From contig PTEX01000015.1 in the NCBI GenBank assembly GCA_003342815.1, positions 4,329,923-4,393,922 on the forward strand: DNA of 64,000 bases. Reading direction: 5' to 3'. Under the pieces are notes generated by a model. It searched no databases. It was not told where the DNA came from and saw nothing but the letters and a program-made list of their open reading frames with translations. Shown here one piece after another: positions 11,744 through 25,200 of this stretch. A program made the translations under genes and the position numbers. Position 1 is the first letter of the stretch. Every line of letters starts with the position of its first letter. This DNA is from Eudromia elegans. Taxonomy: Eukaryota > Chordata > Aves > Tinamiformes > Tinamidae.

Positions 11744-14700
11744 AAAAGCAAAGTGGGTCATGATGTAATATTCAAACTTATATCTGTTTATCTAAGAGGA
11801 ATTAAAAGGGATTTGGAGGAAATAGGAAAGATCTGTAGTTTATAAAGAATTGTTTCACAGCTTGATTAAAAACAAGATGCATCACGACTGCAAAGGTTGG
11901 TGAAGGAGTTCGGTCACTGTAAATGAGCTGGGAATGAGAAGTAGTCAAAGATGAGACAGGCAAGTTGCAGAGGCCAAGTCTTTCACTTGAGTTCCGAGAA
12001 AAATGGGTGGGTCTCATGAACAGCAGAGAAGATACTCATTTGGGTATATGTGTGCCTGTGTGCAGATATAAATACATATTACCTATGATTCAGAAAAGAA
12101 ACCAGTGAATATTTGATTAACCCATGTATTTTTGAAATATACTGTATGCAAACTTAGATTCTATGCCTAAATTAGCAATGTCTAAGCAGAACTATGAATT
12201 GACACATTTGATTTATTATTGAATATAATTATTTGTGATGCACACATGTTTTTCCATAATGCTATTTTTTTTTCTTAGCTGCTTCCATTCGCACAAAACT
12301 ATATATGAATTGAAAGGTATCTTGGAAGGAAATTTTGTCAGAGATTACTTAAAGCATAAGGAAACTATTAGATGCAGTTTTCAGTAATTTAAATTTCTAA
12401 TATTTGATTTTTAAATGATGAAACATTCAATAACCCAAATGACCCTGCACAAACATATACATGGAATAAATTATTTCAAATGAAAGCATGAAAGTTATTT
12501 GTTCAGCTGCTCTAGTGACTAGAAGGTTAGGAACAAAAGCTATTATTGTTCAGTGTATTTTTTCACAGGAAATAGACAGTGGCAAACATACAGTAGTTCA
12601 ACACATGAGATCAGAGACACAGTTTTTATAGTAAACCAAAACCAGATGTTGGAAGGGCTCAAGACCTTTACAGAAATTATTAGTTATGTTTGCCTTTGAA
12701 AGCAAAGAAAGTTTGCAGAGAGTCATGTACCTGATTAAGGAAAAGACGGGTTACAAAAGCTATGAGTATTAACTCATTCAAGAAAAAATATTTGCCATGC
12801 AGACTTGGACTGTTTTATGTAAGGCAGTTCATTATGTACATAGGATTTGAATTTTACCTTCATTTGATATTTGGGTGAGCATACTAACTTTGTCATTATT
12901 TATACTACCACAGAGTTTTAGCAATAAGAAATAGGATTTTTAACCATTAAGACCAGAGCTGTGTAATCTGACAGTAATCCCTGTCAGTAAGCGTGCAAGC
13001 ACTGTCAGTTCCACCATAAAATGAGGCACAGTCCTATATATTAAAGACCTTTATTTTAGTGAAGGCAATGTTATCAAGGGTATTAGTACACATATTAATA
13101 ACTATATATTGTAATATGCAGCTGTTTCTGTAGTATATAATTTTTCTCTACTTAGGTTTTAGTAACCTAGAACCATTGAATGTTAGCCAATTTCAATGGA
13201 ATTTGATGTAACAATTAAAAGTAAGGTTGTATTTCTAAATTCTTAAAGGTTTCATGTAAATAAATAAGAAAGTAGAATTAGTTAGGAAATCTTACCACTT
13301 AAGTAGGATAAAAAAAAGGGATGGAGGACTGCAGGTCTTCATATGCTAAAGTGCATACACCACAAAGCACAAATATGTGGAAAATCAAATATATTAAATA
13401 TAGTACCTCCTAAAATATTTGTTGGCTTGGCACGTTGTACATCCACTTGTATAACTTGCCATTGAGTTTCATACAGTTTAAACCAATACGGTTTAAGTCT
13501 CATCATTTGAGAAGTTACAATATTATTAGTAGGAAGGATGGAAAGATCAATGTACAGTAGACACTACAACAAAATCAACCCTTGCAAAGAAATCATATGA
13601 CAGTATGAGAGAGGGAAAAAAAAAAAAAATCCATCTATACTAATTCTGAAAGCTTCCCTGGGTCCTACTGGTCTTCTGGAGTTTCCTGATTGAGAGAATA
13701 TATTTAGAATCTTGGTGTTGAAAGTGCAACTCTGCTGTTTTCTTTAAGTCTATTCATTTAGAGTGGGATTCTGTATCAGTTTTCTGGTCTTACTGCAGTT
13801 TCTCTAACTCTTTTCTTGACCCGTGTTTTCATAGTTAAAAATTTCCATCTCTACTTTCAAAATAAACCCAAGTAAAACAAAAATCTGGCCTTTCTTCTTG
13901 CACAGCAGGCTTCCTCTTCCCCAGTTATCTTGTTCATGGCTTTGCTGATTTGTCATTGTCTTAGTGGCTTGCTGATCCAGATCATCTTTTGGAGCCATTG
14001 CGCTAACTGTTCCCAGCAAAGGATCATCTTCTTTTTTTTTTTTTCTTTTTTTTTCTAAGCAAGGATTTTTATTTTTTTCATTATTCCATTTCCACAAGAT
14101 GGAAATGAATTTAGAGAGCTTTGGTAGTCAACATATTTGCAGTCTTCTTGTAGTTACCTACCTATATACAGGGGCTTGAAATTGTTCCTGGGAATCTTCA
14201 ATTGTTTCTATGTTAAATATGTGAGTCTCTAGACAATAGATAACAACAATTAGGAAGCAGATTTCAAGAAACTATATCATATCAGAGCACTTGTTGGAGA
14301 GGTAGCCATAGTGAAAGATAAAATCCTGTTGTATGAAAATTTAGAGTTTTCCTTTGAAGTTATAATTTTAAGATTGGTAGGCTTTCAAAATAATTGCATA
14401 TGTTAAATGTATAAGTGAAAAGCACTGAAAGTTAAATGACAAGAAATCATCTTAACATTACAGTAATAATTAAATGTAATTGTATGAATTAGCTCTCAAA
14501 GACTACTGCTATCAACAACAAGCAAAAACTAATCTGAATCTAAAGTTCCAAAGGGCGGTATTTAGATGAGTATCTGTTAATTCCAGCTAGAGCAATATGT
14601 TCAGTATTCTGTTAAGTACAATTCCATTTGGAGGAAAGATTCCTTGAGCACAGTTTATGAATTTTGCCTAACACACTGCTAACATGCAGCTGCAGTCCAG

Positions 14701-17700
14701 TTGAATCCTGTTAGAGGAAAGGAAAGAAATGTCTTTATGTCTTCTCCATATACTTTCAGCTATGCAATTTGAGTTCATACTGAAAGGAAGCTATACAAAA
14801 CCATATAAAGTTCAGGTATATAAGCACATATGAAAATGTGGATTAAATTATGCTAAACTAGTCTACTTGAACACCTTTTGAGTTTGTATGGTAGTCCTTC
14901 AGACCTTCACTACCGTTGATAATATATGCACTCAGTTTGACTGAATAGCTCTTAATTGGGTAAATATGGAAACACTATAGGCTTAAATGATATTCAGTCC
15001 TTAAATATTTGACAATATCAATTACCTGGCTTTATAAAATCTTATTATAGATTTATAAAATCTGATTGAATTTCCATAAGTAGTCATCATATATCATAAA
15101 CTTATTTTCAGTTAATTACTGGCTTTCCAGTTTGATTGACAGTTTACGCAGTGAAAAATAGGAAATAAGGCACTAAAACATAACTTAAAATTAAAATCTA
15201 TCATAAGATAATTTAAATTTGTTATTATGAATTAATTCTTTAAAACTTCTCCTCTAGTGAATGTCTGTTTGATCTTAAAGATATTGAAAGTGGGAATTCC
15301 ATCTCAACTAGGTCCTTTGAATTTAGTGAAGGTTTCTGGGAAAGGGGTCTATCTATATTCACCATTAACTATGCTTCCAGGTCCATGTTAATCTTCAGAA
15401 CAATATGAGGTTGTTCACTTGGTGTAATTTGATGCATACTTTTATCAGAAGAATAGTAAGGACTGTTGAAACAGAGAATGTGTGCTTACATTGATCTGGA
15501 AGGATAAAATGACCTACATGTGATAGTGTATACGATAGTACCTATAATAAAACATGCTCAGATCTACACCTTTTCCATCTTCTTCAAATTGCTATACCAC
15601 ACATACACAAAAATAACCACTCAGTTTTTGCAATCAGTCAATATTTTAATCCCCTTTAAGATTTCATAGACACATTATACCACAGTCTGTTGTGCAACAA
15701 TATTCAATACAGGGCGATATTGGAGGATATTGAGCCAGGTGAAATAAATAACTACCCAAATCCTGTGATCTTAATATAGGTACAAATGAGCAATTGGATG
15801 AAAAGAGAAATCGTTTCAACCTAGTTTCTGGTAGGAATGTGTACACATCACAAGTTAAGCTACTGTGATAAATAGTGTTTCTAATTGGCATTCTTGCTGA
15901 ACATTTCAAAGAGATAAATGGTTTCAAAGAGATAAAGAAACTGAGCTACCCTCTTGCACTAACAGATGAATCTTCTAGCACAAGGATTAATGTAGTTTTG
16001 CAGTGACTGTTTTCCAACACTGTTGCAAGGAATCTTCTGATACTGCTTACTTTTACCATCATTCTTAAAACATATGAGTGAAATAAACATAAAATAGTTA
16101 ACCTTGAGGTAAGGAAAAGTATATCCTATTTCATAATGGAATACAACAGCAATTAATTTTATAGCTAATGTGTGGAAAATATGCAAAGTAGGAAATAGTT
16201 TAACAAAGATTGTTACATCAGTATGTTTATAAGATTTTACTGAAGCTATGGCATATTTTTAAAGGTTGTTAGAAAATTAAATTTTGACAATGCTGGAAAT
16301 TAGGTGATCTTATAACCCAGGAATGAATTAAATACAATCTTAACCAGTAAAAGAAAGTATGCAGTCTATGTTGTAAGATAGATGGGCCAGCAAATGTTTT
16401 TCACAAGTTTACATGTATATGGGATTGTTTAGGGATAAAATGGGATGATTTAGGGTTTTATTGTAGAAGAAGCTGCTCTCCTGGAAAAAAAAAAAAAAGT
16501 CTATTATTTATTTTATCTCTACTAGAAAAAAGGATTGTAAGCATGAAACAAACAGTTTTCAATGGGCAATCATGTAATGCTTTCTAGAATTACTTTTAAA
16601 GACTAGTCAAAAGACTAGTCAAAACAGACATTTACTTGAGGCAATTAAATGTTTTGAATAATATAACACACACTGGTCCAGTTGCTTACTTCGTGTATTT
16701 CAGCACTTTGGAAAGTCAGATTAGTAGTAGCTCCTACTAAGGGATACCCAAGATGTATGGTAATGATGGCAACATCTAATGAACAGTGACTGAAGAAGTA
16801 GTTTTTTTTGCTTTCATGTCTTTCTCATTGACAGTGATACCAGCCACTGATTAACCAGAGCTGACCCTGACCTGCCTCCCTCTTACATTCTACTTTTCAT
16901 AGGAAGCATCCACCCTCTCTTTCTACTCCCATACTGCCTCATACCTTTGACAACTAAATTCAGCTTTATCTAAACTGGTGAGGAGCCCAGTCTGTCTCCT
17001 TAATTAAAGAAAAAATGTCTATAATTGTCAAGTTCCAATGCACTAAACCTAATCAAGATATATATATATATATTCCTATACATAAAGTATTGGAATTTTG
17101 AAGTTAGAAATTCCAGTTGTTTATGCGTTTACCCTGATGTTATTTATATTTGTGCTGACTTAAAAGGCATGTCATATACACATCAATTTTATATTGGTAT
17201 AAATATATTTCTGTTTTTTAAAATAGAAAAGTTGTTTCCCCTCATATTTCTGTTATACCATATTATATCTCTCTCCCCATATGTACTAAATTTGCATGGA
17301 ATGGAAAAATTCAGTTACATAAAGTTGTAGTGTAACAATACATTTAAGATCTAAGTATCCTTCATCTGTGTAAAAAAAAAAATAAAAAAAATGGACAAAT
17401 TGATCAGAAAAGCCAGAAGAGCAAATTTCTATCTTCCCAGTCTTCTATATATACAATAATCCAAAGATACTTTCCAAATAATTGTGTTCAGTAGTACTAT
17501 ATAAGACTCTAATATTTCCTTTGACTTTAACTAAAGTTTTACATCAGTTCAGATAATGTCATATGTCCTAGAAATCTAGCAGTAGTGGCTGTCTCCACAA
17601 ACAATTTTCTTATACTACAGGACCATATTTTGCTGCAAATATTGTATAAATATATCTTCTAACATTCAGATTTGTATTTAAATGAATATATTAAATTCTA

Positions 17701-20700
17701 TTATTTTGGAGATGCTACCTTATATCTTTTTAAATAAATATCTATGCTGGGAAAGAAATGCACTTCAATAACCTATGTAAACATATTGCATATTATTAGA
17801 TCTTAAAATTACATGTTTGACAGCACACAGTTTCTCAGGGGTTTTATTGCAATCTGTGAAACTTATTAACTGTGATTTCATAGCCAATGACAAAAGATAA
17901 TAAAAAAATCAACTGTTCTTTAAATCAAAACATTTTTCCACAGATAATTTCCAATCATCATTTCTACACATGACTGGAACAAAAAATGAATTAGGCACCT
18001 CTAGCTGTTTCCAGTCATCTGTCCAAAAAGCTAAAGTAAAATATTTTAGAGTTCAAATGTTTTTAAGTTGAGACTTCATATGGCAAATCATTTGGGACTA
18101 GACTAAGAGGTAGTTAAGGTATCGGAAGCACAAAACGTATCTGTGAAAAAAAGATAAACAAAGAGTCTATATAACTCCACCACTCAAAAATATAGGGTTT
18201 GGGAAGATGGTACAGCAAAAACAGATGGTTTACACAGATGGGCTGGTGAATCCAAATCGTTTTCTTAGACCAGTACTTGATGCTTGTGCTGCTAATGAAA
18301 ACCTATGGGAAGCTCTGTTAGTTATTGCTGGTTTTTTTTGTTTGCTTGTTTGTTTTCCCACATATGATTAAAGTAATCTTTGCTTCTTCATTATTTTGGG
18401 GGTTGTAGATATCTTTTCCTTTTACTGATTGAAATACTTCAGTGGTTTGGAATTCCTGTTCTTTTTAAATGATCTGCCAGCTGAGCTATAATGGAAAAGT
18501 TAAGCACAGAGTGCAACTTTAACAGCTTACAGTTTGTCTTTTGTCTTTTTCAGCTTCGCAATAGGAATAGTAAAGGATGTTTTCTTTAGTGGCAGCATTT
18601 ATACAGAAGGATTTTCTGCCTGAGAGAGACTAGAAAATAATCTTTGACATGCACAATAAATTGAGACTTCTTTGCGTATTCCAGGTTTAATCTATAGTGT
18701 TTGTGACCACAAAACAAAAAAACAATACCTCGAATCTTCTTTTTTTTTGTGTATCCTGTAAGATTTTGTTTTTCTCCCTAAGAATTATAATGCATTTTTA
18801 TTTGAGTGAGCTTTGCTGGAATGAGGATCTCATTTGGAGGCAACTTCTCATAAATCAGAAGATGACCCTCCCCATTCTGTACTCCACTAGAATTTATTGG
18901 TTGGTAGTTAAGGATGGGAGATGGAAGAAATTGATCTGAGTTTCTTCAGGAGAAGGAAGGAATCAAGGCTGTGTTTCTCACAACCTGAAAGAATATTCTA
19001 AAATCATTTGTCATTTTTCTTAAATATAATTTCACACTAATGAGTTAAAACCAAATGTTAGGAAAGTTCCTATAGCCAAGGCAAATTTCCCTGAAAATGT
19101 GGCTTGTGCTGTTACAGTTTGTTAGAAGGTTAAATGTCCATTACACAGAGCTTGAGGGATTTTCTGAAACAGGTTGTCTTTGGATGACAGGTTCATTGAC
19201 TTCCCTAGGACAGCATCAAGGGAGTATTTGAAGATGGGAAAAAAAGAAGATTTTGGCATTTTCAAAATTAAAATAAGTTTGACCAAGAATAACTGATTAG
19301 GATGATCACGGTTTACCTATCCTGCAGGCTGAACTATTTTTAGGTAGCAATAAGTTCCCACTTATATTCATATGGTACATTTAAACAAATCTTTTTGAAT
19401 TTTAAATGAATTTTGCTTCTTTTGCTTTCTTCAAAAACTTCAACAATAAAATTTCTCTTAGACAACATGATAAATTCATTTTAGTTCCTTTTATATGAAT
19501 GAGAAAATAATTAGTTAAGGAAATGTGATCACTGTTAATTCTTATTGTCATGATCTATTTTATCCTAACATATCCCCTTCAGCAAAGTTACTAATTTATT
19601 TCCTAGCATCTCTTTCTTCTCTCATTTCACTCTTTGGTTGTCTGGCACTCTCATGCTTTCTGCAGGGAAGTAGGGAGAGTGACACTTTATACTGAGGCTT
19701 GATAAATGAATTCTTTGCCTTCTTGTTTCTTGGTAAGCGGACCATTAAGCTGTATGTCCTTGACTCTCCTGTTGGTAGGATGAAAGAATATAACAACAAA
19801 AGGTTTTATATTTGAGTAAATTTTATTTTACTTCCAGCATATGTTTAAGGATATATTTTGTATACAATTTCACTAATATACTACATGATTGAAAATGTAG
19901 TAGAAGGATTAAAATGTGATATGCTTCATGTTTTCAAAGGTCTTGTGATAGTTTGTTGTTTTAACAACTTAAGTTTGCATTCCCACTTGCATTACACAAA
20001 GATCATATTATATATGAAGGTGAAGAAGAAAAAAAAATTCTCTAAACCAGCTTTTATAATGTGCATCCATAATGGACCATAAGTAATTGGAAAAGAAAAG
20101 AATTTTTGTATTTGTAAGGTTCGACCTTGACATTGTTTGCGTAGGCCTCCGAAGGAATTATTGTAGAACACAAAATGGAAAACAATAGCAAAAACTAGAC
20201 AGAAATGCTTGAATTAGTGCAAATCACAAACATAACTGAGTGGTATTAGATGATGGTTTATTTTTAACAAGGGAAGACATGAAGTAATTAAATCTTGACA
20301 TACAATTATGAAAAATATCAGGTAACAAGCCTGCTATGCAATATAAAATAAGAAAAGACATTTTCTGAAAACTTGCCTGATGCTCTGTCATCTGAGACTG
20401 TTCTTTATGAGTGCGGGGTGAAGGTCAAGGAGGTATCTCAACTCCATCAATCCTTTGGACAGTTACAAATGACCTTTCACTTTTCATAAGACATTCAATA
20501 TTCTGAATGGGGGGGATACATTTTTCTGTGTTTAGAAAATTGCAAAATTGAAACCTTTTATAGGGAAGAAGGTACATTTGTGCTTGAATCTCTTAAACAC
20601 CTTGTTAATTCTTAAATTTTCACTGACACCAGTATCTTATTTACATGAATTAAATTATTTTAAAATGATATATATTTTTAAACATACATTTTCTGTTTCT

Positions 20701-21874
20701 TTGTATTTATATTGCATTAATTGTTATGACATCTGGCATATTGTTTAAGGTTGAATTTTTTTCAAGAAAATCTTAAAACACTGATGTATATTCAAATGTA
20801 TGAGTTTGATTTGTTGGTGGTCCGAATTGACATTCATGTAAGTTCAAGCATTGCACCACATTTTTATTTTTTTGTTTATTTTACAAAGATCAAATTTTAA
20901 AGTCTGTTTGAGTCTTGATCTTTCAAATTTTTCAGAGTTTTTGTTGCTAGAATATCTGCCACTGGTTATGTATTTCTGTGTGGCCAATGCGTTGGCTTTA
21001 ATCCCTAGACATTTCTGTGTGTAAACAGATATTCCTATATATTCTTTGATCCCACTGGAAAAGGTTTCAGGTAAGAACTGAAGATTTAATTGTTATCTTT
21101 GTATTGCACAAAACAAGCTATTATTACATCTGTATTTTGAAAATTCCTAGTTATTTTCTCACTAAAGTAGATTCATGTTTTTTACCATTTGCAACGCAAG
21201 ACAGAGAAATTTGGAATTGCAGATCAGTCACAATACTAGAGATTTGGACCAGTCTTGAAACACTACTGAAAGCCTACATAGAGAGAAGAGATATAAATAT
21301 TTTATACTATATAGCTCGCTTGCTGTATTGAAACAAAAAATGTTGGAACATAGAATATAATTCTATCAGTTTTGAATAATTTATCACTATTTTTAATGTT
21401 GAAAGTTAGGTGTGCCCTCTATTGAACATAATTATTTATTTAAATCATACATAATATCTTAGTCATTGCTTATAGAAATATTATTCAAGGTCTGCCATGG
21501 GCAACAGTGTGAAATAAAGCATAGGCAATTTTATTAGACTTGAAAGCTATTCAGAACAGAATTATTAACACAATGCTGAGAATCTTAGATTGGATAAACC
21601 AAAGTGACATTCTTAATATCTCAGTAATCCAGTTTCAAAAATATGTCCTGCAATCTTCAAAAGCAAATAATTTACTTTACCCACACCTTGCTATATATTT
21701 TCTACTGATACAGTACAACACTTTTTAATCTAATCAGTCAAATGAGTTGGTAACTTTAGTGCTGTGTTACATTTCAAAAAGACACTGAATTAGATTCTCT
21801 ACTCAGAGCCGTGTAGAACATTAGTCAGCATAATTTACAAATCACTATTTTTTTCCAATTTTCTTTGAAATATC
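11744..21874. other. ten-kilobase AT-rich gene-free stretch
   Basis: No exon pair with matching splice phases, CR1 landmark or RNA gene found. Small features include T-rich low complexity at about 14029-14057, A-runs at 13617-13629, 16484-16498 and 17371-17391, a 12-base direct repeat 'aagactagtcaa' at 16600-16623, and TA repeats near 17057-17073. All open frames are at most 101 codons, which is expected by chance. Confidence 0.5.
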
Positions 21875-22235
21875 AAAGAAAAGAAAAGAAAAGAAAAGAA
21901 AAGAAAAGAAAAGAAAAGAAAAGAAAAGAAAAGAAAAGAAAAGAAAAGAAAAGAAAAGAAAAGAAAANGAAAAGAAAAGAAAAGAAAAGAAAAGAAAAGA
22001 AAAGAAAAGAAAAGAAAAGAAAAGAAAAGAAAAGAAAAGAAAAGAAAAGAAAAGAAAAGAAAAAGAAAAAAGAGAAAAGGAAAGGGAAAAGGAAAGAGAA
22101 AAGGAAAGGAAAAAGGAAAAGGAAAGGGAAAAGGAAAGAGAAAAGGAGAGGAAAAAGGAAAGAGGAAAGGAAAGGAAAGGAAAGGAAAGGAAAGGAAAGG
22201 AAAGGAAAGGAAAGGAAAGGAAAGGAAAGGAAAGG
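21875..22235. repeat. long AAAAG / AAAGG microsatellite with a single-N gap
   Basis: About 190 bases of nearly pure AAAAG repeats (21875-22062) grade through mixed AAAAGG-type units into pure AAAGG repeats (about 22160-22235). One undetermined base lies at 21968, just where the register changes by one, which suggests an imperfect join. The opposing 125- and 121-codon 'open frames' are only the repeat read in frame (poly-Lys/Glu/Arg on one strand, Phe/Leu/Ser/Pro on the other). The strand is pure purine apart from its ends, so it can form triplex DNA, and the true length is uncertain. Confidence 0.98.
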
Positions 22236-25200
22236 CATTTGATAACAGATATCCTCTACTTACAAGACATTATTAACATGAGTTTGCACCCCAGTAATTT
22301 CAGCAAAATGAAATGAAACAGAATTATAGTCTTGATGAGCAGCTGTTAGGAAACATTGCTTAGTGCTGAAGACTGCTTACATATCGATACAAATTAGACA
22401 TATGCATCAGAAAAAGTACTGAAAGCTGCTACCTACAGTTTTCTGAAAACAGTCTTTAATTTGGATGAGGCCTAGAGAGGAGGCTTAGTAGAGAGGCCTT
22501 TCAGAGTGTGTGTAGAAATCAATACAAATTTCACAGGCAAACTTCCATTTTATAGACATAAATAAAGTTATTGGTACAAAGTAATAATAGCAAAAGCAGA
22601 CAAAAAGAGAAACATTAACTTCATGTGTTACAAATTTCTAAAATCTGTATTAAGTGGAAATTTTCAAAGGGTTGAAAAGTAATAAATTTCTTGTAACTGT
22701 AAAAATAATGAAATTCCTTCATTTTTATTATATTGAAAATCTGTATTTTGACAGCTTTGGGAAAGGATAAAAGGAAAGTCAAGACAAAGCAAAGCAAGGC
22801 AAGGGAAATTCTGTTTTTGACACCGCTGATCTCTTTTTCTGTCTAGTTTTACCAGATTAGAATGAGAATTCTTCTACTGGAAGCATTTTCTACTGGAAAG
22901 CACTAAATCTAAAATATACTACAATTTATTCTTTACTGAGTTTTGTGTATATATGGATATATATTTCAAACCACAACATAATTGGTAAAAATAAACAAAG
23001 TGGCCCATGCTAGGCATTTTTGTTCTGTCTGCTGTTACTCATTTGAATGTGTGAATGTTAATTAGGCATTCAGTCTAAAATTTGCACCTTAATGAACTTG
23101 TCAAATTCAAATTGGTGTCATGGCCTCACCACATACTCTACTAAGCTCCTGCTGATCTTTCCTTATAGGTATGTTAACATGATAGAAATAGACATCAAGA
23201 AGACTTGTTTTTTGCTGTTAGGATCTCTATTTTCTTAGTTTGAAAAAAGTGCCAGATATGCCCCAAAATTCTAGTTGACCAAAACCTAGTGAAACCTAAG
23301 CCAAAAATGTTAATGGCTTTGGTTGTAGCTCAGATACATACTTGTCTGTAAAAGTAATGACTTTTTGGTCAGACTTGATATAAATATACATGCTTAAAAT
23401 AACAAAGCAAAACCAATGGAAAACAAATATGAAAAAACTATAGAAATGCAATATATTGTGTCATTTTTTGCAGTAACAAAAATAGATGTTACTATTGTGT
23501 CAGTTACTTGTGTCAGTTTTGGGATCTCAAAACATCTTACAGATAAAAAAATTGAAGTTAAAACTGTCTTGTGTATGGTATAGAAATACAATATAGTGCA
23601 TTCAAAAATTGAAAAGCAGTTACAGTTGCTGTGGGACCATACTTTGACATTTGCTTGTATGGTATCTCAGCCATAATGTTCCATTAACCTAGTCATTTGC
23701 ATTTAATTCTGTATTACATTCAGTTTAGAAAAATACATTTGCAGTTGCCTTTGTTTCCAACAATGATACAAAATTATATACTTCCTAAGATTATTTTGAC
23801 AGAATTATATGTAATCTTATGATGAAGCGTCTCTTTACTATGGCAGAAGACCTTGATTCAGGAAGTAATTGTGAAAAAGTTACAGATAAAAATCTTGTTT
23901 TAAAGGTGGTGAATTAGTATGTTGCCACACCCATACTTTCATGGGTTAGTATTCTATTATGGGAGTTGATAGAGTGGTTAATTATTTCTCAGTGGCCATG
24001 ACTTTAATATAAGTGAACTCATACGAAAATAGAAATTTATAAACCACTTAAGATTCAATTTGTGCCTAATTTGTTTCCTTTGAGTACGCAGCGTCCTGGG
24101 GCAAAAAGATGGTCACTTACAACAGAGGTCCAGAAACCTGTCTTTTCTACCGCAGAAAAGCATTGGTGTAAAGCAGGAGAAACAGCTATTAATCAAAATA
24201 AGGAGAACTGTACCTAACAAATGGTCACCTGGACAAACATGGACATAACAAATGAAAGCATAATTCTTTTTTTTTTCTTTGAAACCAGTCTATGAAGTAA
24301 AATGCTAGAAACTAGATTTACAAATGCAGTAATACTGTGAAAGGAACCTGAATTTACTAGTGTAAGATATTGCTATTGAAATAAACTAGGAAATCTATTC
24401 TCCTGTATAACCTACTCATAGACCCAGAGTCTGTTGTTTTAGCAAATTAAAAAGCAAAGTATACTGTTGAAACCTCTCTTGTAAAGATCTGTCACTGAAA
24501 TTACCAGACATATTCAGAGAAGAAAGGTAAGATATTGACCCCTGAGAAGTGAAAAATCTCTAATCTGATCTATCAAGAAAAGAACTTCACCTTCAAACTT
24601 CCAGTGCTTAAATTTCATTTTAAAACTATGTTTTAGCATGTTTTTTTGAACACATATAGAGAGAGGCCTGACAGAATCTCAATATCTCCATTTATTTAAA
24701 CAGATTACAAGGGATAGGGCATGTTGCCAGGTTAAAAGCCAGCAGAGAGTGAGACCAAAAGAAAATAAAATAAATACAAAAAAAAAACTGTGTTAGATAT
24801 CAGAGAGGAAAATATGAAAAGGAGAAATTTAAAAAATATAGTATAAAATATGATAAAATGGAAAACTGTAAATATTTAAAGTTGGAATATAAATATTTAG
24901 TTAGTTTTCTGTACTGTTTAAAAATCTCTGCTACTAGAGGAGAAAGGAAATGGAGATGTTCTGCACTCAGGCCAGAGTCTCTAACAATTCATGCAGTATT
25001 CCCCACTCAACTTGTCAAACCTACATATTTTTTACAGGCATATCATAAAACGTTTACACAATTCTACTTCAGGAATGTTACATTGAAGATGTCAATTGCT
25101 AAAATGTTTGAAGTATTGATACATGATTAATACATAAAATTGTAGCAAAGATATAATTTATGACTAATTTAACAATTTTTTATGGCTTATTTGAAAATTC

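Noticed and set aside
19100-19240. Words reminiscent of an old CR1 3' region
   Set aside because: Only scattered similarity without landmarks in the right order; not enough to call an element.
21865-22242. Opposing 121-125 codon frames
   Set aside because: Entirely AAAAG/AAAGG repeat; no coding content.
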